Source: Candidatus Allochristensenella caecavium
GTDB taxonomy: Bacteria; Bacillota; Clostridia; Christensenellales; QAND01
Assembly (NCBI GenBank): GCA_904397865.1
Contig: CAJFOS010000017.1
Location: forward strand, 1 to 64,000
Reading direction: 5' to 3'
Length of the DNA stretch: 64,000 bases
The position numbers and the translations under genes were made by a program. Within the stretch, counting starts at the first letter, position 1, and every line of letters starts with the position of its first letter. Under the pieces are notes generated by a model. The model did not search any database. It was given only the letters and a program-made list of their open reading frames with translations, and had not been told where the DNA came from. Below, piece by piece: positions 35,054 to 42,815 of the stretch.

Positions 35054-35120
35054 TGGAAAGTTTACTTGACATTTTGAAGACGGCTTGCTATCCTTAGAAA
35101 TGGAAAGCAAACTTTCCATT
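35054..35120 (+). promoter_or_regulatory. XRE promoter with operator repeats
   Basis: -35 TTGACA (35066-35071), 17-base spacer, -10 TATCCT (35089-35094). A TGGAAAG half-site (35054-35060) lies upstream of the -35, and a perfect palindrome TGGAAAG-CAAA-CTTTCCA (35101-35118) lies downstream of the -10. Both suit autorepression by the following XRE protein. Confidence 0.75.
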
Positions 35121-35134
35121 CAAGGAGGCATCGG

Positions 35135-35338
35135 ATGAAAAACCGGCTGGAGGAAATCCGCAAGGCGCATGGTATCACCCAGGAGGAGCTGGCAGCCGCG
35201 CTGTCCGTTTCGCGACAGACGATTGGTTCGCTGGAAAACGGGCGCTACAATCCGTCGCTCGTGCTGGCATTTAAGATTGCGCGGTATTTCCATATGCGGA
35301 TTGAAGCAATTTTTATCGATGAGGAGGAGTCAATATGA
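35135..35338 (+). CDS. Small XRE-family repressor
   Basis: 67 residues, almost all a single helix-turn-helix (NRLEEIRKAHGITQEELAAALSVSRQTIGSLENGRYNPS), of the YgzD/YozG small repressor type. Start: ATG after CAAGGAGGCATCGG. Coupled by ATGA to a membrane-protein gene. It probably binds the TGGAAAG repeats in its own promoter and so controls the membrane protein. Confidence 0.92.
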   Translation: MKNRLEEIRKAHGITQEELAAALSVSRQTIGSLENGRYNPSLVLAFKIARYFHMRIEAIFIDEEESI

Positions 35339-35763
35339 AACAAAACAAAGGGGCGCTATGGCTTGCAATCGGCTTGGCGCTGGCGGGGCTGGGGCTGTTC
35401 TGGGTTCGTACGCTGCAGGCCCCCCAGGGCATCATGCGGGCCCTGCCGTATATCTGTATCGGACTGGGCTGCGGGCTGTTTGGCCAGGGGGTAGGCAGTC
35501 TGTATAACCGGCATGTGATGCGCCGTTATCCCGACTTTGCCCGACGGCAGCAGGTGGAGGTTAATGATGAACGCAATGTTGCGCTGAGCAACCGCGCAAA
35601 AGCCAAGGGGTATGATTGCATGACGGTGGTGTTCGGTGCGCTGATGGTGGCGTTTGCGCTGATGGGGACTTCCTTCACGTTGATTGTGCCGTTTGTCATT
35701 GCGTATTTATTTGTTGTCGGTTCTGCGGTATATTACCGCATTCGCTTTGAAAAGGAAATGTGA
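35335..35763 (+). CDS. DUF2178-like membrane protein
   Basis: 142 residues with four predicted membrane helices (about 8-28, 38-58, 95-115, 118-138) and a cytoplasmic NDERNVALSNRAKAKGYD segment characteristic of proteins paired with small XRE repressors (DUF2178-like). The start overlaps the XRE stop. Function unknown; the pairing suggests a regulated envelope stress or transport role. Confidence 0.8.
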   Translation: MKQNKGALWLAIGLALAGLGLFWVRTLQAPQGIMRALPYICIGLGCGLFGQGVGSLYNRHVMRRYPDFARRQQVEVNDERNVALSNRAKAKGYDCMTVVFGALMVAFALMGTSFTLIVPFVIAYLFVVGSAVYYRIRFEKEM

Positions 35764-35782
35764 GAGCGTCGCCGGGGTTGGG

Positions 35783-35814
35783 GCAAAAGGGTGTTTTAAA
35801 ACGCCCTTTTGCTT
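35783..35814 (+). terminator. Terminator of the XRE/membrane operon
   Basis: Stem GCAAAAGGGTGTTTT/AAAACGCCCTTTTGC (one wobble) with T-rich tail. Confidence 0.8.
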
Positions 35815-35819
35815 TCTGT

Positions 35820-36410
35820 AAAATCGATTAAATGTTTTAATCCATATATTTTTATTTATATATCCGTCAAAGGAATTAAAAATATTCCCCAAAGCGGGTT
35901 GGCCGGTGTGGGTGATATATTGAATCGACGGCCTGTTGTGCATCGGTCAGACTGTCATATATAGCGGGCTTTGTCAGTAGCTGCACATCACTGGTGTCCA
36001 GGGCGAGGTATGGCTTTTGGTACACAACACCTGCAGGGCATCATGCGCGAAGCGGGAGCGGCAGCAGGTTGCCGACGCGTTGGATTCGCTGTGCCGCGGT
36101 ACATACAGCAATGTAGCACAGAAGAATGGGCCTGATACAAAAATCACCGGCTATATCCGTCCGGCCTAAAACCACAGAAGTGAAAAGTGCCTGAATTGCC
36201 GCTGGCATGGTGGGCATGTTGCTGGTTATTGTGCAGCCGATTGGCGGAAACAGAAAAAAAGAGAAAGACTGCATCGACGCCAGATGCCGCGACGCCGTTC
36301 GCTCAATCGTGAAACGCATGCGTAATGGGTTGCCGCTTCAGGTACATCGGCGTTACAGGATGTGGTTCTGTCCACGCCGTGGCATGGAACTTGGCTCATC
36401 GCATGCATCA
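35820..36410. other. Decayed stretch with possible gene fragments
   Basis: About 590 bases without an intact gene. On the minus strand, about 35877-36010 reads as a plausible protein C-terminus (VYQKPYLALDTSDVQLLTKP...FGEYF, stop). On the plus strand about 36050-36170 reads another (KRERQQVADALDSLCRG...GYIRPA, stop). Neither has a start or ribosome site. Either may be chance; families are not recognised. Confidence 0.35.
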
Positions 36411-36434
36411 AAAAAAGCCCCGAAGGGCTTTTTT
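36411..36434. terminator. Terminator after the SleB-like gene
   Basis: Stem AAAAAAGCCC/GGGCTTTTTT with a four-base CGAA loop. Confidence 0.9.
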
Positions 36435-36445
36435 GATATTCAGTC

Positions 36446-37057
36446 TTAAGACGTCTGTCCACATGTCTGGCAATGCCCGAACCAGTGGTGGCCCAGCTTG
36501 AACGGGGCCTGCATATACCGGGCTTTGCCCTGACTGAAATAGGTCACGTGTTCACAGCAGACGGCGCTTTCACCATTGAGTGCACGCAACGCGATTTGCC
36601 GGTATGCATCCGGAATCGCCGTACGCTTGTATGCGCGGCTTTGCGTGGGTGTGAACTGCGCCTTTTGGTAAATCACGCCGCGGATGGTATTGGGCCACTG
36701 GGCGCTTTTCACCCGGTTCAACACTACGTTGGCGACAGCCAGCTTGCCTGCGTCGCTTTCTCCGCGCGCTTCAAAATAGATGATGCGGGCCAATTCATCA
36801 ATATCGTCCTGCGTATAGGCGTTCTGTCCAGCAGGTTGTTCGTCCGCCTGCTGGGTATCAGCCTCCTGTTTTTCGGGCTGTATAGTAGGTGTGGACGATG
36901 GCGTTGGCAACGGGGTTTCCGTTGGCGTAGCGGCCGGCTGTTCTGTAGCCATGGGCCAGGGGGCGTCCGTTGACGGCAACACGGGTGTAGGGGTTGTCAT
37001 GCCAGACGAACCCAGCCATACCTGTGAAATCGTTAAAAGGGCGGCCAACCATTTCAT
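36446..37057 (-). CDS. SleB/CwlJ-type cell-wall hydrolase
   Basis: 203 residues: signal peptide, a Thr/Pro-rich spacer (about 28-75), then a hydrolase_2 (SleB) domain with DELARIIYFEARGES, the probable catalytic Glu in YFEARGE, VANVVLNRV, TPTQSRAYKR and the C-terminal FGHCQTC. Such enzymes hydrolyse spore-cortex or vegetative peptidoglycan, and their presence fits a spore former. Start: ATG seven bases after AAAGGAGG. Single gene. Confidence 0.9.
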   Translation of the reverse strand: MKWLAALLTISQVWLGSSGMTTPTPVLPSTDAPWPMATEQPAATPTETPLPTPSSTPTIQPEKQEADTQQADEQPAGQNAYTQDDIDELARIIYFEARGESDAGKLAVANVVLNRVKSAQWPNTIRGVIYQKAQFTPTQSRAYKRTAIPDAYRQIALRALNGESAVCCEHVTYFSQGKARYMQAPFKLGHHWFGHCQTCGQTS

Positions 37058-37305
37058 CGCATTTCCTCCTTTTCTCTTTTTTACACAAAACAGCATGAAA
37101 ATACATTGCTTTTTTGTGTGATGCTTTTTTATATACCCGCCGTTTTTTACGGCGCGATGAACGTAGTATGTCCACAATCTGGAAAATTTAACACACCTCA
37201 CCATATTTTCCATCCACTGGGTGTTTGAAAAAAGCGATTTGGGGGACGCTACCTGTATCGTGCAATTCACTGACTTTGCATATAGAAAGGAGGCCCGCAG
37301 CCGCT

Positions 37306-37533
37306 TTGATGGAAAAATTCATTTCTAAACGCCTGCGCAGTCAAATGGACGGCTATTCACGCGCCCTCATCTTTTTCTGCTGTACGACGGAGGAAAACCG
37401 CCGTGCCATCGCACGCTATATTCAAAGCCCGCCAGACGGCCGGACAAAAAAACGGCATGTCCAGCAGGCAGTTACCGCCATGCAAAGCCATGACGTGGGC
37501 CTACTTTGCGATGGCCTGGACAGGCCTGAATGA
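37306..37533 (+). CDS. Small unknown protein (pair member A)
   Basis: 75 residues from TTG at 37306 (12 bases after AGGAGG) or 74 from ATG 37309. Core YSRALIFFCCTTEENRRAIARYI, then P-rich turn and AVTAMQSHDVGLL. It aligns with the next gene: ALxFFC, R.AIA.YI, P.G, AV..M...D are shared. No known domain is recognised. Confidence 0.6.
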   Translation: MMEKFISKRLRSQMDGYSRALIFFCCTTEENRRAIARYIQSPPDGRTKKRHVQQAVTAMQSHDVGLLCDGLDRPE

Positions 37534-37584
37534 ATCGGATGACGCGCGGCTATACAGAGCCCTTTAAAAAAAGGAGGATGTTTT

Positions 37585-37809
37585 ATGCAAACACAGCCAT
37601 CAAAAGACCTTCCCGTTGGTTTAGGTGAAGCACTGGCGGATAATGTGGAAGCGCTGCAGTTCTTCTGCGGCGCCCGGGAGAGTACCCGCGATGCCATTGC
37701 GGACTACATCCTTGCGGCCCCCGGCGGAGAAGAAAGACAAACCCGTCTAACGGCGGCCGTACACGGTATGGCGCAAAAGGACCTATCCTTTTTGTCTCCT
37801 TTGCATTGA
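37585..37809 (+). CDS. Small unknown protein (pair member B)
   Basis: 74 residues, ATG after AAAAAAAGGAGGATGTTTT. Sequence EALQFFCGARESTRDAIADYILAAPGGEERQTRLTAAVHGMAQKDLSFL is clearly related to the upstream gene (about one third identical across 55 residues). Predicted mainly helical, soluble, with one Cys in the FFC motif. Probably co-transcribed with it (51-base gap). Function unknown. Confidence 0.65.
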   Translation: MQTQPSKDLPVGLGEALADNVEALQFFCGARESTRDAIADYILAAPGGEERQTRLTAAVHGMAQKDLSFLSPLH

Positions 37810-37826
37810 ACTTCCGCGCGCTGATG

Positions 37827-37851
37827 AAGCCCCTTAAGGGGGCTTTTTTTT
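37827..37851 (+). terminator. Terminator after the small paralogue pair
   Basis: Stem AAGCCCC/GGGGGCTT with TTAA loop and eight Ts. Confidence 0.9.
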
Positions 37852-38039
37852 GTGCAGGCCCGTGCCTGTAAAAAGCCTAGCAGAACCCAATGGCCCCGCA
37901 GTGCGGAATGTATCCCGCCTTGGTATACATCAGGGGATAAAAAATAGTGATAAAAAATAAATAAATAAATCATCAAAAAAGAATGGAAAAAGTAATTTGA
38001 TTCGTTATAATGAAATTAAAGTGAAAAGGAGGCGATGCA

Positions 38040-39515
38040 ATGAAACGATATCATCGATATATCCGTGTCTTCGTAGCCATTTTGGTAAGCTGCTACGCTG
38101 TGCCCGCTTTTGCGGCGGCTCCCGCTACCCAGGAGGGAACCTGGCGGCGCTATGAAGCAGTGCAGCAAGCAGGCTTGATTGTCCCCGTCCAGCAAGGCTG
38201 GGAGATGCTCACGCCGGACACGCCGGGTACAGATATGCGGTGGCTTGAGGCTTTTCCCAATGGCTTGACGGGCCAAGAGTGGATGAAAGAATCCCGTATT
38301 GCTTACTATCTTTACAACCAGGAAATTGCAGAGGAAATACATATTTATCAGCCAAGCGACTTGAATAATACCGATATTTATATGTCGCAGTTTTCACAAG
38401 CCCAGATGGATACGTGGCTGAAGAACGTTCTACAGGATGTCGATGGTAACCGTTATGAGGTGCTAGAGACCAATGGCATTCGATATTTATTGACCACGAC
38501 CACCATGGAAGAGGGGACTCTCATCGCTGCGTTCACTATTCTTGCAGGGAAGGACGTGCAAATGGGTTATTACGCGCCCGTCGGCGTTACCAGTGAACAG
38601 GCGATGGAAACATTTAAAAAATGGCTGACTGATACGCGCATTTATCAGCAGACTTTTACGTTCCCCGATTATCCTGTGCAGGTGAACGTGCCAGCTGGAT
38701 GGCTTGCGTTTGATGAGGAATTGGTCCAGCAGACTGCGTTCTGGCAACAGTTAGGCGTGGACCCGGGGCAAATCAAACGCACCATGCAGGCGCAGGGGTA
38801 TCAGCAGGCGGTATTTCGTGTCGACTTCCTGGCGGAGATGGATTTCCATTACGAGACAAGCGTGCGTGACGGCGTCAATGCAGCCGGCCAGTTCATGCCG
38901 TATTCGGATATGGAATGTGAACAAATTGCCCAACAGATGCTCGAAGGATTCCGGGAACGTTATCCCGATGTCGTCTATGCGGATGATTATCAGATTTATC
39001 AGACCGAACAGGCAAAGTATCTTTTGTTTTCCGCCCAGGCGGGCAATGCCAAAAACATATTGTCCATTACGATGGTGGATGGAAAAACCTTTCAGATGAC
39101 CTATATCCTCAATGAAAACCGCCCGTTGGATGATACGGATTACGTCCTGGTAAAGCAATGGTTGGACAGTATACATTTTACGGACATACAGGGTTCCATG
39201 CAGGTCAAGGCTATCGATTTAAACGGAAGCAATGTGCTGTTTTATGTGCTGGCCGGGGTGGCTGTGTTGGCAGTTATTATCGTGGTGTGCAGCCTGTCCT
39301 ACACACGTCGGCATAAAAAACAACGGGAGCAGGGACACAATCAATCGTTGCCGCCAGAGGCAACAGGCGCGGCGATGGGCGGGCCGATGCCCGCCGAACA
39401 AACCCGCTGCCCGCATTGCCAGGCGCCTATAATGGCAGGCGAACGGTTCTGCGCACATTGCGGCCAGATGATTGTTCCAGAAAAACCAGAGGAGCCACCG
39501 CATCCACAGACCTGA
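38040..39515 (+). CDS. Large secreted PsbP-like protein with C-terminal zinc ribbon (paralogue 4)
   Basis: 491 residues: signal peptide (to FAAAPA), two extracellular modules (about 35-210 and 215-395; the second starts with the PsbP-like TFPDYPVQVNVPAGW), a membrane helix near 400-420, a basic tail and a double-CxxC ribbon (CPHCQAPIMAGERFCAHCGQ). It extends the family at 4830-7985 and shares its topology. Start: ATG after AAAAGGAGGCGATGCA; a TATAAT -10 lies at 38006-38011. Function unknown. Confidence 0.8.
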   Translation: MKRYHRYIRVFVAILVSCYAVPAFAAAPATQEGTWRRYEAVQQAGLIVPVQQGWEMLTPDTPGTDMRWLEAFPNGLTGQEWMKESRIAYYLYNQEIAEEIHIYQPSDLNNTDIYMSQFSQAQMDTWLKNVLQDVDGNRYEVLETNGIRYLLTTTTMEEGTLIAAFTILAGKDVQMGYYAPVGVTSEQAMETFKKWLTDTRIYQQTFTFPDYPVQVNVPAGWLAFDEELVQQTAFWQQLGVDPGQIKRTMQAQGYQQAVFRVDFLAEMDFHYETSVRDGVNAAGQFMPYSDMECEQIAQQMLEGFRERYPDVVYADDYQIYQTEQAKYLLFSAQAGNAKNILSITMVDGKTFQMTYILNENRPLDDTDYVLVKQWLDSIHFTDIQGSMQVKAIDLNGSNVLFYVLAGVAVLAVIIVVCSLSYTRRHKKQREQGHNQSLPPEATGAAMGGPMPAEQTRCPHCQAPIMAGERFCAHCGQMIVPEKPEEPPHPQT

Positions 39516-39524
39516 AGACTGCGT

Positions 39525-39556
39525 AAAAGGGGGGCCGTCCCGGCCTCCTTTTTTGC
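39525..39556 (+). terminator. Terminator after paralogue 4
   Basis: GC-rich stem AAAAGGGGGGCCG/CGGCCTCCTTTT, partly imperfect, with T tail. Confidence 0.7.
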
Positions 39557-39725
39557 AACCGCCTTTTGTATTGACTTTTGCCCCGCTTGCGATTAGCATG
39601 AAACTGAAAGAATATGGAAAATACGGACGCAAGAACCAACTGGCAAGGTGTTCGGCTTTTCCAGCAGCGGAACCGTGTTCCTGTTCAACAAATCTTATTT
39701 TTGTGTGAAAAAGGAGAGAGCCATT

Positions 39726-40094
39726 ATGCCGAAAATCACTGTTACCACACCGAAATTGCCCGAAGGAATGCCTGAAAAACTTGCCCGTGCACTGCAGGAC
39801 GCGGCCTATCCCATCATTCAAAATCGTGAAATCTATACCTATATCAATGAGCCGCGTTATTTTGTCAATGGGGAAGAACAATTCGACGGCTATATCAATC
39901 TGGAAGTCAACGGCCCGCAGTTGGACGACCAGACGCGCGGCGCGCTTTGCAAAGCATTGTTTGATGTGTGCAAGGAGCTGTTGGGCGAACGCCGCACGCT
40001 GTTTGGCTACAGCAGTACGCCGTTGAACCAAATCGGTATCAATGGCCTTTTGATGCCGGAATATAAAAAAGCGAAAGCAGAAGGCCGTCTGTAA
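39726..40094 (+). CDS. MIF/4-oxalocrotonate-tautomerase-superfamily protein
   Basis: 122 residues. N-terminal MPKITVTTPKLPEG leaves Pro1 as the catalytic base after Met removal; a conserved NGEEQFDGYINLEV and a second half PLNQIGINGLLMPEYKKA are visible. Such proteins isomerise enol/keto acids. Start: ATG after AAAAGGAGAGAGCCATT. It lies just upstream of the glycolysis operon but has a separate promoter between. Confidence 0.7.
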   Translation: MPKITVTTPKLPEGMPEKLARALQDAAYPIIQNREIYTYINEPRYFVNGEEQFDGYINLEVNGPQLDDQTRGALCKALFDVCKELLGERRTLFGYSSTPLNQIGINGLLMPEYKKAKAEGRL

Positions 40095-40138
40095 CGCTGG
40101 ATGGCAGACAGGATGGGGAATCTTTGAACAAAATTCAC

Positions 40139-40200
40139 TTGATTTTTCCCCCCCTTGCGATACAATAAAAGGGTACGCAAACGCGCGGGTTCCGCGCGTT
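40139..40200 (+). promoter_or_regulatory. pgk operon promoter and 5'-UTR hairpin
   Basis: -35 TTGATT (40139-40144), 16-base spacer, -10 TACAAT (40161-40166). A perfect nine-bp hairpin AACGCGCGG/CCGCGCGTT (40180-40200) follows in the leader and may stabilise the mRNA. Confidence 0.65.
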
Positions 40201-40242
40201 GCTGAAAGTTTTGCACAACCATTCTGATAAGGAGTGAACACT

Positions 40243-41433
40243 ATGACCAAACGCAGCATTGAAGACATCCAAGACCTCAAGGGCAAACGCGTGCTCGTCC
40301 GGGTGGACTTCAACGTCCCCATGGACAAAGCCACCGGCAAAATCACCGATGAAACTCGTATCAACGGTGCGTTGCCGACCATCAAATACCTGTATGAACA
40401 TGGCGCAAAGGTCATCCTTTGCTCGCACCTGGGCCGTCCGAAGGGACAGTTCAATATGGAATTTTCTCTCGCGCCGGTTGCCAAACGGCTGGGTGAACTG
40501 GTCAATACCAAAGTCACGATGGCCAAAGACGTGGTAGGCGAAGATGCTAAAGCGTGCGTAGCCGCGATGCAGGACGGCGAAATCGTCGTGTTGGAAAACA
40601 CGCGTTTCCATGCGGAAGAAGAGAAGAACGACCCCGCCTTTGCCAAGGAACTCGCTTCGCTGGCGGATGTATATGTCAACGATGCATTCGGCACGGCACA
40701 CCGCGCGCATGCGTCCACCGCAGGCGTGGCGGATTACCTGCCGGCTTACTGCGGCTACCTGATTCAAAAGGAAGTCGAAGTCATGGGCAAAGCGCTGGAA
40801 GACCCGGTTCGTCCGTTCGTGGCGATTCTCGGCGGCGCGAAAGTCAAAGATAAGATTGGCGTTATCACCAACCTGCTGGGCAAGGTGGATACGCTTATCA
40901 TCGGCGGCGGCATGGCCTTTACGTTCCTCAAAGCCAAAGGATACGAAATCGGCGAATCGCTGTTGGATGAAGAGCGCGTCGAATATGCTTCGCAGCTGAT
41001 GAAGGATGCGGAAGCCAAGGGCGTCAAGCTGTTGATTCCGGTGGATACCGTCGTGGCCAAGGAATTTGCGGCTGATGCGGAACATAAGGTCGTTGATGCC
41101 GACAAAATTCCTTCCGATTGGCAGGGCCTGGATATCGGACCGAAAACACGCGAATTGTTTGCCGATGCCATCAAAAACGCAGGCACGGTTGTGTGGAACG
41201 GGCCGATGGGCGTCTTTGAATTCGAAGCCTTTGCGCAGGGCACCAAAGCGATTGCACAGGCGTTGGCTGAATCCAAAGCCATTTCCATCATCGGCGGCGG
41301 CGATAGCGCGGCAGCGGTCGAACAACTCGGCTTTGCCGATAAGATGACGCATATCTCCACCGGCGGCGGCGCTTCGCTTGAGTTCCTGGAAGGTCTGGAA
41401 CTGCCGGGCATCGCTTGCATTCCCAATAAATAA
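40243..41433 (+). CDS. pgk: Phosphoglycerate kinase
   Basis: 396 residues, usual length. Transfers phosphate from 1,3-bisphosphoglycerate to ADP. Seen: [13 protein letters not shown], the 3PG-site [21 protein letters not shown]-like region, [12 protein letters not shown], and the nucleotide-site [13 protein letters not shown] and [13 protein letters not shown]. Start: ATG eight bases after GGAG; GTG three codons earlier is less likely. First gene of the operon with YbjQ-like, tpiA and gpmI. Confidence 0.98.
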   Translation: MTKRSIEDIQDLKGKRVLVRVDFNVPMDKATGKITDETRINGALPTIKYLYEHGAKVILCSHLGRPKGQFNMEFSLAPVAKRLGELVNTKVTMAKDVVGEDAKACVAAMQDGEIVVLENTRFHAEEEKNDPAFAKELASLADVYVNDAFGTAHRAHASTAGVADYLPAYCGYLIQKEVEVMGKALEDPVRPFVAILGGAKVKDKIGVITNLLGKVDTLIIGGGMAFTFLKAKGYEIGESLLDEERVEYASQLMKDAEAKGVKLLIPVDTVVAKEFAADAEHKVVDADKIPSDWQGLDIGPKTRELFADAIKNAGTVVWNGPMGVFEFEAFAQGTKAIAQALAESKAISIIGGGDSAAAVEQLGFADKMTHISTGGGASLEFLEGLELPGIACIPNK

Positions 41434-41556
41434 GCAGCACATTTAGGCATGCGCGGCGGCGTTCGCTGCGCCTGCCTTTGTTTCATCCGCCGCTATGTCA
41501 GGCGGAGCGGGCTGTGGGGGGAATTCCCCGCAAGCTGAAAAGAAAGGCGGGTTCCC

Positions 41557-42006
41557 ATGTTTTGTACGCAGTGTGGCCATGAAATGGGTGACGCATCCTT
41601 TTGCGGCAACTGTGGCGCCGCACGCACGGGCCAGGCGGCTGCTGCACAACAGCAAACATCCCGTGCGCGTGACCCGAGAACCATTCCTTTTTATACGACG
41701 GAGATTATCCCCGGCCGAACATACACGGTGCTCGGCCTTGCGCAGGGCAGCGTGGTACAGGCCAAAAACATGGGCCGTGATTTTCTAGCCGGGTTCAAAA
41801 ACCTGGTTGGCGGCGAGATAAAGGACTATACGGACATGCTCAATGAAGCAAGGCACATTGCCCTTGAACGCATGCAGATGCATGCGGCTCAAATGGGTGC
41901 AGACGCCATTGTTTCCATGCGTTTTGCCAGCGCCGCTATCATGCAGGGCGCGGCGGAAATGCTCGCTTATGGTACGGCCGTCCGTTTGAATGAAGAAGAA
42001 AAATAA
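41557..42006 (+). CDS. YbjQ-like (DUF74) protein with N-terminal zinc ribbon
   Basis: 149 residues. An N-terminal double-CxxC ribbon (CTQCGHEMGDASFCGNCG) is joined to a YbjQ/UPF0145-type domain (TTEIIPGRTYTVLGLAQGSVVQAKN...MGADAIVSMRF). The family forms beta-rich oligomers; function unknown. Its placement between pgk and tpiA, in the same direction, makes co-expression with glycolysis likely, which is unusual. Start: ATG after AAAAGAAAGGCGGGTTCCC. Confidence 0.85.
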   Translation: MFCTQCGHEMGDASFCGNCGAARTGQAAAAQQQTSRARDPRTIPFYTTEIIPGRTYTVLGLAQGSVVQAKNMGRDFLAGFKNLVGGEIKDYTDMLNEARHIALERMQMHAAQMGADAIVSMRFASAAIMQGAAEMLAYGTAVRLNEEEK

Positions 42007-42041
42007 AAAACCATTTTCATATTTTTAGGAGGAACCATTCC

Positions 42042-42788
42042 ATGCGTAAACCGATTATTGCAGGCAACTGGAAAATGAACAACACGCCGGCCCAAGCCAA
42101 AGAGCTGCTTGAAGGCCTCAAACCGCTTGTTGCGGACAACAAGACGACGGAAGTCGTTGTGTGCGTGCCGGCGATTCTAATCGCGGATGTCAAAAAGCTC
42201 ATTGAAGGCACCAACATTCATCTCGGCGCAGAAAACATGCATTGGGAAGAAAGCGGCGCATTCACCGGCGAAATCAGCCCGCTGATGCTCAACGCCTATG
42301 ATGTGGAATATGTCATCATCGGCCATAGCGAACGCCGTCAGTATTTTGCGGAAACCGACGAAACGGTCAACAAAAAGGTGTTGTCTGCACTGGCGCACGG
42401 TCTCAAACCCATCATGTGCGTTGGCGAAACGCTCGAAGAACGCGAAGCAGGCGTGACCGATAAACTCGTTGCAGAGCAGACGGAAAAAGGCCTGGCGGGC
42501 GTCAAGGACATCTCCAACGTTGTGATTGCGTATGAACCCGTTTGGGCGATTGGCACCGGCAAAACTGCATCCGCGGAAGAAGCGAACCGTGTTTGCGGCG
42601 TGATTCGTCAGACGGTAGAAAAAATGCTGGGCAGCGAAGCAGCGGCCGCTATCCGTATCCAGTACGGCGGCAGCATGAAGCCTGCGAACGTGGCTGAACT
42701 GATGGCGCAGCCGGAAATCGACGGCGGCCTGATTGGCGGCGCAGCGCTCAAAGCGGCGGACTTCAGCGCGTTGGTGAATAACCAGTAA
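42042..42788 (+). CDS. tpiA: Triosephosphate isomerase
   Basis: 248 residues, standard TIM barrel interconverting dihydroxyacetone phosphate and glyceraldehyde-3-phosphate. Catalytic Lys (GNWKMN), His (IIGHSERRQYF) and Glu (AYEPVWAIGTG) are present, as are the phosphate loop YGGSMKPAN and GGLIGGA. Start: ATG after AGGAGGAACCATTCC, 35 bases after the YbjQ-like stop. Confidence 0.98.
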   Translation: MRKPIIAGNWKMNNTPAQAKELLEGLKPLVADNKTTEVVVCVPAILIADVKKLIEGTNIHLGAENMHWEESGAFTGEISPLMLNAYDVEYVIIGHSERRQYFAETDETVNKKVLSALAHGLKPIMCVGETLEEREAGVTDKLVAEQTEKGLAGVKDISNVVIAYEPVWAIGTGKTASAEEANRVCGVIRQTVEKMLGSEAAAAIRIQYGGSMKPANVAELMAQPEIDGGLIGGAALKAADFSALVNNQ

Positions 42789-42815
42789 ACCCGATAAACC
42801 CGAGGTGAAACATAT

